DNA of 14,292 bases from Burkholderia sp. (GTDB lineage: Bacteria > Pseudomonadota > Gammaproteobacteria > Burkholderiales > Burkholderiaceae). The stretch lies in the NCBI GenBank assembly GCA_030151225.1, contig JASLEG010000202.1, positions 1 to 14,292 on the forward strand, written 5' to 3'. Under the pieces are notes generated by a model that was not told where the DNA came from, ran no database searches, and saw nothing but the letters and a program-made list of their open reading frames with translations. Below are positions 6,280 through 12,431 of the stretch, piece by piece. Numbering within the stretch: position 1 is the first letter of the stretch; each line of letters opens with the position of its first letter. The position numbers and the translations under genes are program-made.

Positions 6280-7324
6280 TCCCCAACGCGCCGAGCTGCG
6301 CTTTGCCAACGCCGCGATCGCCGGCATCGTGACGACGGTGGGCGAGCGCTGCGTCAACTTCGCCGACGAAGCGCCGTCGATGGGCCTGGGCGAGGCCGAC
6401 GTCGCGCGCCTGCAGCGCTCGATCGGCCTGAACCAGCGGCAGATCGTGGCCGGCGACGAAACCACCTCCGACCTGTGCGAGCACTCGGCGCGCGAATTGC
6501 TGAAGGGGCTCGGGCTCGCGGCCTCCGACGTGCAGGGCCTGGTGTTCGTCACGCAGACGCCCGATTACGCGGCGCCGGCCACGGCCATCTCGCTGCAGAC
6601 CCGGCTCGGGCTGCCCGTCACCTCGATGGCCTTCGACGTGCGGCTGGGCTGCAGCGGCTTCGTGTACGGCCTCGGCATGGCGTCGAGCCTGGTCGAATCG
6701 GGCCTGCAGCGCGTGTTGCTGTGCGTCGGCGACGTGGCCTCGAAGCTCGTCGATCCGACCCATCATTCCGTCGCGCCGATCATGGGCGACGCGGGCGCGG
6801 CGATCCTGATCGAGCGACGCCCGGCGCAATCGTGCTTCCAGTTCTATTCGGACGGCACCGGCGAGCGCGCGCTGATCGTGCCGAACAGCGGCGTGCGCCG
6901 CCGCCCCGAGGATGCCGGCCAGCCCGCGCTGATGCAGATGGACGGCGCGGCCGTGTTCGGCTTCACGCTGCAGCGCGTGCCGTCGATGATCACCGACATC
7001 CTGCAGATGGCGAACCGCGAGGCCGCGGCGATCGACTACTTCGTGCTGCACCAGCCGAACAAGTACATCCTGAAGAGCATCCAGAAGCGCATGAAGGTGC
7101 CCGACGAGAAGATGCCGTCGGACACGCAGGCACGCTTCGGCAATCAGAACAGCGCGTCGATTCCGGGCACGATCTCGGGCTTCCTGTCGCAGGCTTACGG
7201 CAGCGAGCGGCTGACCTCGCTGTTCGCGGGCTTCGGCATCGGGCTGAGCTGGGCCGCGGCGGTGGTCGAGACGGACCGGATCTACGCGCCGCCCGCGTTC
7301 ATCGGCATCGGAGCCGCGTCATGA
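6269..7324 (+). CDS. 3-oxoacyl-ACP synthase III (FabH-like ketosynthase)
   Basis: A 351-residue thiolase-fold ketosynthase with the complete KASIII triad: Cys128 in RLGCSGFVYGL, His261 in LHQPN, Asn292 in FGNQNSASIPG. MGDAGAAILIE (172-182) is the usual structural motif before the second half. Such enzymes take an acyl group from CoA (or another thioester) onto the cysteine and condense it with an ACP-bound extender; members in flagellin- or O-antigen-modification loci and tetronate pathways work on unusual units rather than on membrane fatty acids. The start is TTG at 6269, which overlaps the ACP gene by 11 bases. The gene sits between ACP and SDR, giving one elongation-and-reduction round. 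Substrate choice cannot be read from the sequence. Confidence 0.92.
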   Translation: MPNDPQRAELRFANAAIAGIVTTVGERCVNFADEAPSMGLGEADVARLQRSIGLNQRQIVAGDETTSDLCEHSARELLKGLGLAASDVQGLVFVTQTPDYAAPATAISLQTRLGLPVTSMAFDVRLGCSGFVYGLGMASSLVESGLQRVLLCVGDVASKLVDPTHHSVAPIMGDAGAAILIERRPAQSCFQFYSDGTGERALIVPNSGVRRRPEDAGQPALMQMDGAAVFGFTLQRVPSMITDILQMANREAAAIDYFVLHQPNKYILKSIQKRMKVPDEKMPSDTQARFGNQNSASIPGTISGFLSQAYGSERLTSLFAGFGIGLSWAAAVVETDRIYAPPAFIGIGAAS

Positions 7325-8073
7325 GCGAGGTTGCCAGCGAGATCGTGAACGGCGGGGCATCGCCGCGGCATACGCTGATCGTCGGCGCGTCGAGCGGTAT
7401 CGGCGCCGAACTCGCGCGCCGCGCGCTCGGGCAGGGCCCGCTGTCGCTGCTCGCGCGCCGCGCGGATCGGCTCGAGGCGCTGGCCGGCGAGCACGGCCGG
7501 GCGTTCGCCTGCGACGTGTCGAACGGCGAGCAGCTGCAGGACGCGATCAAGGCCGCCGTCGCCGCGAACGGCAAGGTGGATCGCATGATCTACTGCGCCG
7601 GCAGGCAGCTCGTGAAGCCGATGCGCGGCGCGACGCCGGCCGATCTGAACGAGGTGGTGAGCGTGAACCTGACCGGCGCGCTGGTCGCGGCGTCCGCGTT
7701 CGCGAGCGCGCGCGTCGCCAGCCCGAACGCCGTGTTGCTCGTGATCTCGTCGATCGCGGCGCAGCGCGCCGAGCCGGGCATCGTGGCCTATTCGGCCGCC
7801 AAGGCAGGGCTCACGGCGCTGGTGCACGGCCTCGCGCGCGAATGTCGGCCGAAGCGCGTGGTGGGCATCGCGCCGGGCTGGCTCGACACCGAGATGACGC
7901 AGTCGCTGCCGCACGTCTATACCGATGCATTCCGCGAGAAGCTGGCCGCCTCGGCGCCGCGCGGCATTTCGACGGTCGGCGAGGTGGTGGGGCTGGCCGA
8001 TTACCTGCTCTCGGATGCCGCGCAAAGCATCACCGGGCAGATCTTCACGATCGACGGCGGGGCCTCGCTATGA
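7321..8073 (+). CDS. short-chain dehydrogenase/reductase (3-oxoacyl-ACP reductase-like)
   Basis: A 250-residue classical SDR. The Rossmann cofactor motif is GASSGIG at residues 22-28, the stabilising CAG motif is at 92-94, Asn116 is in VNLTG, the catalytic serine is Ser143 or Ser144 in VISSIAA, and the active-site pair is Tyr157/Lys161 in YSAAK. The C-terminus SITGQIFTIDGG is typical of FabG-like enzymes. It probably reduces the 3-oxo group made by the preceding KASIII while it is still on the ACP. ATG 7321 overlaps the KASIII stop by four bases, and GGAG at 7310-7313 lies seven bases upstream. The frame is open far upstream, but that part is a shadow of the KASIII gene. Confidence 0.92.
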   Translation: MSEVASEIVNGGASPRHTLIVGASSGIGAELARRALGQGPLSLLARRADRLEALAGEHGRAFACDVSNGEQLQDAIKAAVAANGKVDRMIYCAGRQLVKPMRGATPADLNEVVSVNLTGALVAASAFASARVASPNAVLLVISSIAAQRAEPGIVAYSAAKAGLTALVHGLARECRPKRVVGIAPGWLDTEMTQSLPHVYTDAFREKLAASAPRGISTVGEVVGLADYLLSDAAQSITGQIFTIDGGASL

Positions 8074-8450
8074 TCCGCGTGCATCACGTCGGTTACGTCG
8101 TGCGCGATCTCGACGCCTATGCCGCCTCGCTGCCCGGGCTCGTGCTCGAGAAGGAAGTGGTCGATCCGGTGCAGGACGCGCGCATCGCGCTGTACACGGT
8201 GGGCGACGCGTCGCGCATCGAGCTGATCCAGCCGCTCTCCGAGAAGGCCTTCACCTGGGCGCACATCGCGCGCGCCGGCGAGGGCCTGCATCACGTGTGC
8301 TACGAGGGCGTCGGCGCGAGCGAGATCGACGCCTATCTGCGCCAATACCGGATGCTGCGCGTGCGCGGCCCGATTCCCGCCATCCTGTTCGATCGCGACG
8401 TGGTGTTCGCGGTGACGCGTCAGCGCGCGATCGTGGAGTTCATCCTATGA
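8070..8450 (+). CDS. VOC-family protein, methylmalonyl-CoA epimerase-like
   Basis: A 126-residue vicinal-oxygen-chelate protein. It begins MIRVHHVGYVVRDLDAY, and the middle IELIQPLSEK then GEGLHHVCYE (residues 71-79) resembles methylmalonyl-CoA epimerases (vELLePl..., then gEGlHHi.fev). Likely metal ligands are His6, a Glu/Gln in IELIQ (Glu51 or Gln54), His74 or His75, and Glu123 in VEFIL. Epimerases of this fold abstract the acidic alpha proton of a 2-substituted thioester. In this cassette it could set the stereochemistry of an alpha-substituted 3-oxoacyl-ACP or extender. ATG 8070 overlaps the SDR stop by four bases. It could also be a lyase or a non-catalytic VOC protein; the pathway role is inference. 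Confidence 0.82.
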   Translation: MIRVHHVGYVVRDLDAYAASLPGLVLEKEVVDPVQDARIALYTVGDASRIELIQPLSEKAFTWAHIARAGEGLHHVCYEGVGASEIDAYLRQYRMLRVRGPIPAILFDRDVVFAVTRQRAIVEFIL

Positions 8451-9070
8451 AGCGTCTCGTGCTGATCGGTGGTGGCGGTTTCGCGAAGGAAGTGTTCGAG
8501 ATCGCGGAGCTGACCGGTTTCGAGGTGGTCGGCTACGTGGCCGATACCGAGGGCGTGATCGATCTGCCGTATCTCGGCCGCATCGAGCAGCTGGGCGAAC
8601 TGCGCGCGCGCTTCGACGCCGTGGTGATCGCGTTCGGCGCGGTGGACCGCAAGTCGGTCGCGCGCCGCTCGGCGCTGATCGAGACGCTCGTGGCGCAGTC
8701 GTTCGCGTTCGCCACGATGGTGTCGCCGCACGCGGTGGTGTCGCGCGGCGCGAGCGTGGGCGCCGGCAGCGTGGTGGCGCATGGTGTGGTGGTCAGCGTC
8801 GATGCCGCGATCGGCGAGCACGTGGTGCTCAACACGTCCGCCATCGTCGGCCACGACGCGAAGGTGGGCGATCGCACCATGATCGCGCCGGGCGCCTTCA
8901 TCGGCGGTGCCGCCGAGATCGGCGCCGATTGCCTGATCGGCCCGAACAGCATCGTGCTGCAGGGCCGCCGCGTGGGCGACGCCGCGATCGTGTCGCTCGG
9001 CGGCAGCGTGCTGCGCCATCTCGACGGCGGCAAGACCGTGCTGCCGCACTCGTCGCGCGCGATCGACTGA
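8447..9070 (+). CDS. PglD-like left-handed beta-helix acyltransferase
   Basis: A 207-residue protein of the sugar O/N-acyltransferase (PglD/NeuD) type. Residues 1-65 form an N-terminal Rossmann-like domain that starts MKRLVLIGGGGFAKEV and would bind the nucleotide-sugar end of an acceptor. From about residue 92 hexapeptide repeats build the beta-helix (ASVGAGSVV, AAIGEHVVL, AEIGADCLIG, RRVGDAAIV). His136 in SAIVGHDAKVGD matches the catalytic base of PglD. Family members transfer acetyl or larger acyl groups to a sugar amine or to another amine or hydroxyl. ATG 8447 overlaps the VOC stop by four bases, and GGAG at 8435-8438 is eight bases upstream. Last gene of the cassette; no sugar-forming or glycosyltransferase gene is beside it. 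Confidence 0.9.
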   Translation: MKRLVLIGGGGFAKEVFEIAELTGFEVVGYVADTEGVIDLPYLGRIEQLGELRARFDAVVIAFGAVDRKSVARRSALIETLVAQSFAFATMVSPHAVVSRGASVGAGSVVAHGVVVSVDAAIGEHVVLNTSAIVGHDAKVGDRTMIAPGAFIGGAAEIGADCLIGPNSIVLQGRRVGDAAIVSLGGSVLRHLDGGKTVLPHSSRAID

Positions 9071-9286
9071 CGCGGGGGCGGCGCGCGATCGCGCTCGCCG
9101 TGAGCCAAATCGTCGCGGTTCGGTCGTGGAATCGCGTGACGTCAATCGGTGGTGCCCCAATTTCCCTCAATTTTCGCCGGCGAGGCTCGTGCCGACGGGC
9201 GCGAATGCCGCGCCGGGCGTGGCGCGGGGCGGATTCGGGCATCGCTGCGCGCGTTGCACACATGCGCCATGCATGCGCGTTCGGCT

Positions 9287-9314
9287 TAGACAGCCGGGCG
9301 CTTTCCGGTACACT
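9287..9314 (+). promoter_or_regulatory. possible sigma70 promoter of the DUF47-pit operon
   Basis: TAGACA (9287-9292) and TACACT (9309-9314) are 16 bases apart and match the consensus hexamers well (five of six for the -35). Transcription would start near 9321, inside the candidate Pho box, leaving a leader of about 135 bases before ATG 9456. Confidence 0.45.
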
Positions 9315-9318
9315 TGCG

Positions 9319-9336
9319 CCGTCACAGAAATGTCAC
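9319..9336 (+). promoter_or_regulatory. candidate Pho box (PhoB binding site)
   Basis: The sequence is CCGTCAC-AGAA-ATGTCAC: two direct heptamers separated by four bases, an 11-base period as in the PhoB consensus CTGTCAT-A(A/T)A(T/A)-CTGTCA(C/T). GTCACAG itself is repeated exactly at 9321-9327 and 9332-9338. The genes immediately downstream encode a PhoU-like protein and a phosphate transporter, which makes PhoB control plausible. No clear -10 lies about ten bases downstream, so repression or overlap with the upstream promoter is possible. Confidence 0.5.
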
Positions 9337-9455
9337 AGGCAGGTTTCGCCCGCGCGGCCGCTCGAACACGAGCCGGACGATCCGGCGTGGCGGACCGTGG
9401 CGAGGCAACAGCATCGCCGCTAATTATTTGAATTCACTGAGTTTTCATCAAGCTT

Positions 9456-10082
9456 ATGTTCGGTAGATTCATGCCCACCGAGGGCAAGTTCTTCGAGATC
9501 TTCAATTCGCACGCGAACCATATCGTGGCCGGTGGCCGCGAGCTCGAATTGCTGATCGACAATCTGGCCGATGCCGAGATTCACAAGCAGAAGGTCCAGG
9601 CCGCCGAAAAGGCCGCCGACCGCCTCACCCACGAGGCCATCGATCTGCTGCACAAGACCTTCATCACGCCGCTCGACCGCGACGAGATCCACAAGCTGAT
9701 CACCACGATGGACGACATCCTCGACCTGATGGAGGACGTCGCCACGGCCATCTCGCTGTACGACGTGCAGGCCGTCACGGACGAGGCGAGCCAGCTCGCC
9801 CACATCGTGCTGAAGTCGGCCGAACACGTGCAGCAGGCCGTGGCGCTGCTGGCCGACATGAAACAGTCCTCGAAGATCCTGAAGGCCTGCGAGGAGATCG
9901 ACCGCTGGGAATCCGAGGCCGACCGCGTGCTGCGCTCGGCGCTCTCCAAGCTGTTCCGCGAGGAGAACGACGTCAAGAACCTGATCAAGCTAAAGGCGAT
10001 CTACGAGCTGCTCGAAGAGACCACCGACAAGTGCGAGGACGTCGCGAACATCATCGAAGGCATCGTGCTGGAAAACGCCTGA
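9456..10082 (+). CDS. DUF47 / PhoU-like phosphate transport regulator
   Basis: A 208-residue all-helical protein of the DUF47 family (TIGR00153 type), starting MFGRFMPTEGKFFEIFNSH. It has the paired PhoU-like segments DRDEIHKLITTMDDILDLMEDV (about residues 75-96) and LLEETTDKCEDVANIIEGIV near the C-terminus, whose Asp/Glu-rich E/DxxxD motifs bind metal in PhoU proteins. These proteins pair with PiT transporters and are thought to modulate phosphate uptake on the cytoplasmic side. ATG 9456 fits the family N-terminus; a second ATG at 9471 would shorten it by five residues. The Shine-Dalgarno region is weak. The gene is ten bases upstream of pit, so the two form one operon. Confidence 0.92.
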   Translation: MFGRFMPTEGKFFEIFNSHANHIVAGGRELELLIDNLADAEIHKQKVQAAEKAADRLTHEAIDLLHKTFITPLDRDEIHKLITTMDDILDLMEDVATAISLYDVQAVTDEASQLAHIVLKSAEHVQQAVALLADMKQSSKILKACEEIDRWESEADRVLRSALSKLFREENDVKNLIKLKAIYELLEETTDKCEDVANIIEGIVLENA

Positions 10083-10092
10083 GCCGATCACG

Positions 10093-11103
10093 ATGCATTC
10101 GATACAACTCGCCATCTGGGCCGTCGCCACGCTCGTGGTCGTCGCGCTCGTGTTCGACTTCATGAACGGTTTCCACGACGCCGCGAATTCGATCGCGACC
10201 GTCGTGTCCACCGGCGTCCTGAAGCCGCAGCAGGCCGTCGCGTTCGCCGCCGTGTTCAACGTGATCGCCTATTTCGTGTTCCACCTGAAGGTCGCGCAGA
10301 CGGTGGGCAAGGGCACCATCGATCCCGCCATCGTCGACCACTACGTGGTGTTCGGCGCGCTGGTGGGCGCGATCGGCTGGAACATCATCACCTGGTACTA
10401 CGGCATTCCGTCGAGTTCCTCGCACGCGCTGATCGGCGGCCTGGTGGGCGCGGCCGTGATCAAGTCGGGCTGGGGCGCGCTGAACGTGGACGGCCTGCTG
10501 AAGACCATCGCCTTCATCTTCATCTCGCCGCTGCTCGGCTTCGTGCTGGGTTCGCTGTTCATGCTCGGGGTGTCGTGGCTGTATTTCCGCACCGCGCCGA
10601 GCAAGGTGGACCGGCGCTTCCGCCGGCTGCAGCTGGTGTCGGCGGGGCTGTACAGCCTCGGCCACGGCGGCAACGACGCGCAGAAGACGATCGGCATGAT
10701 CTGGATGCTGCTGATCGCCACCGGCTATGCGTCCGCCACGGCCGATGCGCCGCCGGTGTGGGTGATCGGCGCCTGCTATCTGTCGATGGGCCTCGGCACG
10801 CTGTTCGGCGGCTGGCGCATCGTGCGCACGATGGGGCAGAAGATCACCAAGCTCAAGCCGGTCGGCGGCTTCTGCGCCGAGCTGGGCGGGGCGCTGACGC
10901 TGTTTTCGGCGTCGTGGCTCGGCATTCCCGTGTCGACCACTCACACGATTACCGGCTCGATCGTCGGCGTGGGCGCCACGCGCAAGCTGTCGGCGGTGCG
11001 CTGGGGCGTGGCCGGCAACATCGTGTGGGCCTGGGTGCTGACGATCCCGGCTTCGGCCCTGATCGCCGCGGCTGGCTGGTGGGTCGGGCACAAGGTGTTC
11101 TGA
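10093..11103 (+). CDS. pit: PiT-family inorganic phosphate transporter
   Basis: A 336-residue integral membrane protein with both duplicated PiT signatures: FMNGFHDAANSIATVVSTGVL in the N-terminal half (about residues 23-43), and LGHGGNDAQKTIGMIWMLL (193-211) with GIPVSTTHTITGSIVGVGAT in the C-terminal half. About nine to ten hydrophobic segments can be picked out. PiT proteins take up phosphate, as a metal-phosphate complex with protons or with sodium, across the inner membrane. The length is that of the short bacterial PiT group, without the long cytoplasmic loop of E. coli PitA. It follows the DUF47 gene by ten bases and is followed by a strong terminator. The Shine-Dalgarno sequence is poor, so translation may be coupled to the DUF47 gene. 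Confidence 0.94.
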   Translation: MHSIQLAIWAVATLVVVALVFDFMNGFHDAANSIATVVSTGVLKPQQAVAFAAVFNVIAYFVFHLKVAQTVGKGTIDPAIVDHYVVFGALVGAIGWNIITWYYGIPSSSSHALIGGLVGAAVIKSGWGALNVDGLLKTIAFIFISPLLGFVLGSLFMLGVSWLYFRTAPSKVDRRFRRLQLVSAGLYSLGHGGNDAQKTIGMIWMLLIATGYASATADAPPVWVIGACYLSMGLGTLFGGWRIVRTMGQKITKLKPVGGFCAELGGALTLFSASWLGIPVSTTHTITGSIVGVGATRKLSAVRWGVAGNIVWAWVLTIPASALIAAAGWWVGHKVF

Positions 11104-11135
11104 ACGGGGCGTGATGCCGCGACCACCGTGACGTG

Positions 11136-11176
11136 AAAAAGGCGCCGCGAGCCGAAAGGCCGCGGCGCCTTGTTTT
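11136..11176. terminator. bidirectional intrinsic terminator between pit and the NlpC/P60 gene
   Basis: GGCGCCGCG (11141-11149) pairs perfectly with CGCGGCGCC (11161-11169). The loop contains GCC-GAAA-GGC, an extra three-base stem with a GAAA tetraloop. On the plus strand TTGTTTT follows (11170-11176); on the minus strand the A-run at 11136-11140 gives five T residues. It can stop both convergent transcripts. Confidence 0.9.
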
Positions 11177-11201
11177 GGGGCGGTGCTTCCGGGGGCCGCG
11201 T

Positions 11202-12260
11202 TCAGTAGCTGCCGGTGGCGAAGCGGGCGATCGGATCGTCGTTGTTGCCGCCGCTGCCGCCTGATGCCGTGGAGGCGCGGATCACGCGCACGCCGTCGGG
11301 CAAGGCCATCTGTGCCTGACGCGCGGCGGCGCGTGCGGTGGGCGGGGGCGGTTCGAACGCGTCGGCGGCTGCGTCGATCGGATCGCGTGAGGTGTTGGCC
11401 TCGGCGGGGGCGGTGGCCGCGATGCCGGGTTCGGCGGCGGGCGCCGGGCCCGTCGCCGCCGACGTCGCGCCAGCCGCACGTGCCTGGCGTTGTGCTGCCG
11501 ACAGCGCCGAGGGCGGTGGCTCGAACGGATCGCTGCCATCGGCCGTGGCGGGCGTGGTAGCGGCGATGCCAGCTGCCGTGTCGGTCGGCGGCAGCGTCTG
11601 GCGTGCCGCCGTCGTGGTGGCCGCTGTCGCTACGTAGGCCGGTGCCGCCGGTGCGGTTGCCGTATCCGGCTGGCGGTTGTCGGCCTCGTAGGTGGGCGTG
11701 TCGAACGGCGTCGGCGTATGGCGCGGCGGCGCGACGCGGCGGATGCCGTCGAAATGCCTGGCCCAGTAGGGATTGCTGAGGTAATCGAGGCGCACCGTGC
11801 CACCCGTGGACGGCGCGTTGACGAAGCGCAGCTTGCCCACGTAGATCCCGACGTGCGAATGCGGCCGGCCGGTGGTGTTGAAGAACACGAGGTCGCCGGG
11901 GGCGATCTCGTCGGGTTCGACCGACACGCCGCGCGTGCTCATCTCCGCCGTGGTACGCGGCAGCGAGACGTTGGCCGCACGCGACACGATGTAGCGCACC
12001 AGGCCGCTGCAATCGAAGCCCGCGTCGGGCGTATTGCCGCCCCAGCGATACGGGATGCCCACGAGGCTCATCGCCTGGATCGGGATTTCCTCGCGGCCGA
12101 TGCTGTGGTCGACGAAATTGGGGAAGTCGCGCGGCGGTGCATAGGCGCGCGGCGTGGTGATGCGCATCGACGAACCGGACGTGCGCGCGGACTGCTGCGG
12201 TGCGGTTCCGCACGCGGCCAGCAGGGAAACGACGACGACGGACAGCCAGATTCGCAGCAT
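11202..12260 (-). CDS. NlpC/P60-family lipoprotein, probable peptidoglycan endopeptidase
   Basis: A 352-residue protein starting MLRIWLSVVVVSLLAACG: a lipoprotein signal peptide with lipobox LAAC, Cys17 being the lipidated residue. Residues about 58-172 are an NlpC/P60 cysteine peptidase: Cys84 in GFDCSGLV, His136 in RPHSHVGIYVG, and Asn148 in FVNAPSTGG where many members have His. Such enzymes cut peptide cross-links or stems in peptidoglycan. Residues about 178-352 are a Pro/Ala/Thr-rich, probably disordered tail holding two related blocks, each with GIAAT.PA followed by FEPPP and an AxRQA motif (about 231-262 and 279-316). The frame is open upstream to 12836, but ATG 12258-12260 gives a complete signal peptide; no strong ribosome binding site precedes it. 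Confidence 0.88.
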   Translation of the reverse strand: MLRIWLSVVVVSLLAACGTAPQQSARTSGSSMRITTPRAYAPPRDFPNFVDHSIGREEIPIQAMSLVGIPYRWGGNTPDAGFDCSGLVRYIVSRAANVSLPRTTAEMSTRGVSVEPDEIAPGDLVFFNTTGRPHSHVGIYVGKLRFVNAPSTGGTVRLDYLSNPYWARHFDGIRRVAPPRHTPTPFDTPTYEADNRQPDTATAPAAPAYVATAATTTAARQTLPPTDTAAGIAATTPATADGSDPFEPPPSALSAAQRQARAAGATSAATGPAPAAEPGIAATAPAEANTSRDPIDAAADAFEPPPPTARAAARQAQMALPDGVRVIRASTASGGSGGNNDDPIARFATGSY

Positions 12261-12315
12261 CGGGATGAAGGCGGGGCGCGGGTAAGCACCGATCGCATGA
12301 CGACGGGTAATGCGG

Positions 12316-12345
12316 ATGGTAGTCCCACTGACGCGGCTTCGGCAA
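12316..12345 (-). promoter_or_regulatory. possible promoter of the NlpC/P60 lipoprotein gene
   Basis: On the minus strand TTGCCG (12340-12345) and TACCAT (12316-12321) are 18 bases apart, each matching the consensus at four of six positions. The start would lie roughly 50 bases before ATG 12260. Weak but well placed. Confidence 0.3.
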
Positions 12346-12371
12346 GAACTCTTCAGGAAGGACTTGAGGAG

Positions 12372-12390
12372 TTGCCTGCTTTTCAGGCAA
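12372..12390. repeat. inverted repeat in the NlpC/P60 upstream region
   Basis: TTGCCTG (12372-12378), loop CTTTT, CAGGCAA (12384-12390): a perfect seven-base stem. It overlaps a weaker dyad formed by GGCAA (12341-12345) and TTGCC (12372-12376). No T-run follows on either strand at the right place, so its role is unclear. Confidence 0.6.
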
Positions 12391-12396
12391 TTCGAA

Positions 12397-12418
12397 AGAC
12401 TTTTTGCGCAAAAAGTCT
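12397..12418. repeat. perfect 22-base palindrome
   Basis: The left half is AGACTTTTTGC and the right half is its exact reverse complement, with no central gap. It stands 14 bases from the left edge of the DUF1330 remnant and about 137 bases upstream of the NlpC/P60 start. It could be a dimeric regulator site, part of a terminator-like element or a mobile-element end; the sequence alone does not decide. Confidence 0.75.
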
Positions 12419-12431
12419 GGCCCTGATAAGG

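Larger units (their letters stand above)
9071..9455. other. 385-base intergenic region between the acyl cassette and the DUF47-pit operon
   Basis: I see no convincing gene here; the open frames have no ribosome binding site and no recognisable motif. Just after the cassette stop a GC-rich dyad (arms CGGCG at 9079-9083 and CGCCG at 9096-9100, with CGCGATCGCG between) may form a hairpin, but no T-run follows, so it is not a clear terminator. The right half holds a promoter-like pair (9287-9314) and a candidate Pho box (9319-9336), listed separately. An AT-rich patch follows at 9421-9455. Confidence 0.6.

Noticed and set aside
4418..9070. Tetronate biosynthesis cluster
   Set aside because: FkbH, ACP and KASIII occur in tetronate pathways, but the acyl-elimination pair and polyketide genes are absent, while SDR, epimerase-like and PglD-like genes are present; tetronate is possible but not supported.
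9079..9100. GC-rich dyad after the acyltransferase stop as an intrinsic terminator
   Set aside because: No T-run follows, so rho-independent termination is not supported.
9137..9144. TGACGTCA palindrome in the same gap
   Set aside because: Eight-base palindromes are expected by chance in a window of this size, and nothing extends it.
9319..9338. CRP-type site reading of the GTCACAG repeats
   Set aside because: A CRP site needs inverted TGTGA/TCACA arms, whereas these are direct repeats with an 11-base period.
9126..9431. A 101-codon plus-strand frame in the gap before DUF47
   Set aside because: No ribosome binding site, no recognisable motif, Arg/Ala-rich translation typical of non-coding GC-rich DNA, and it overlaps the candidate promoter and Pho box.
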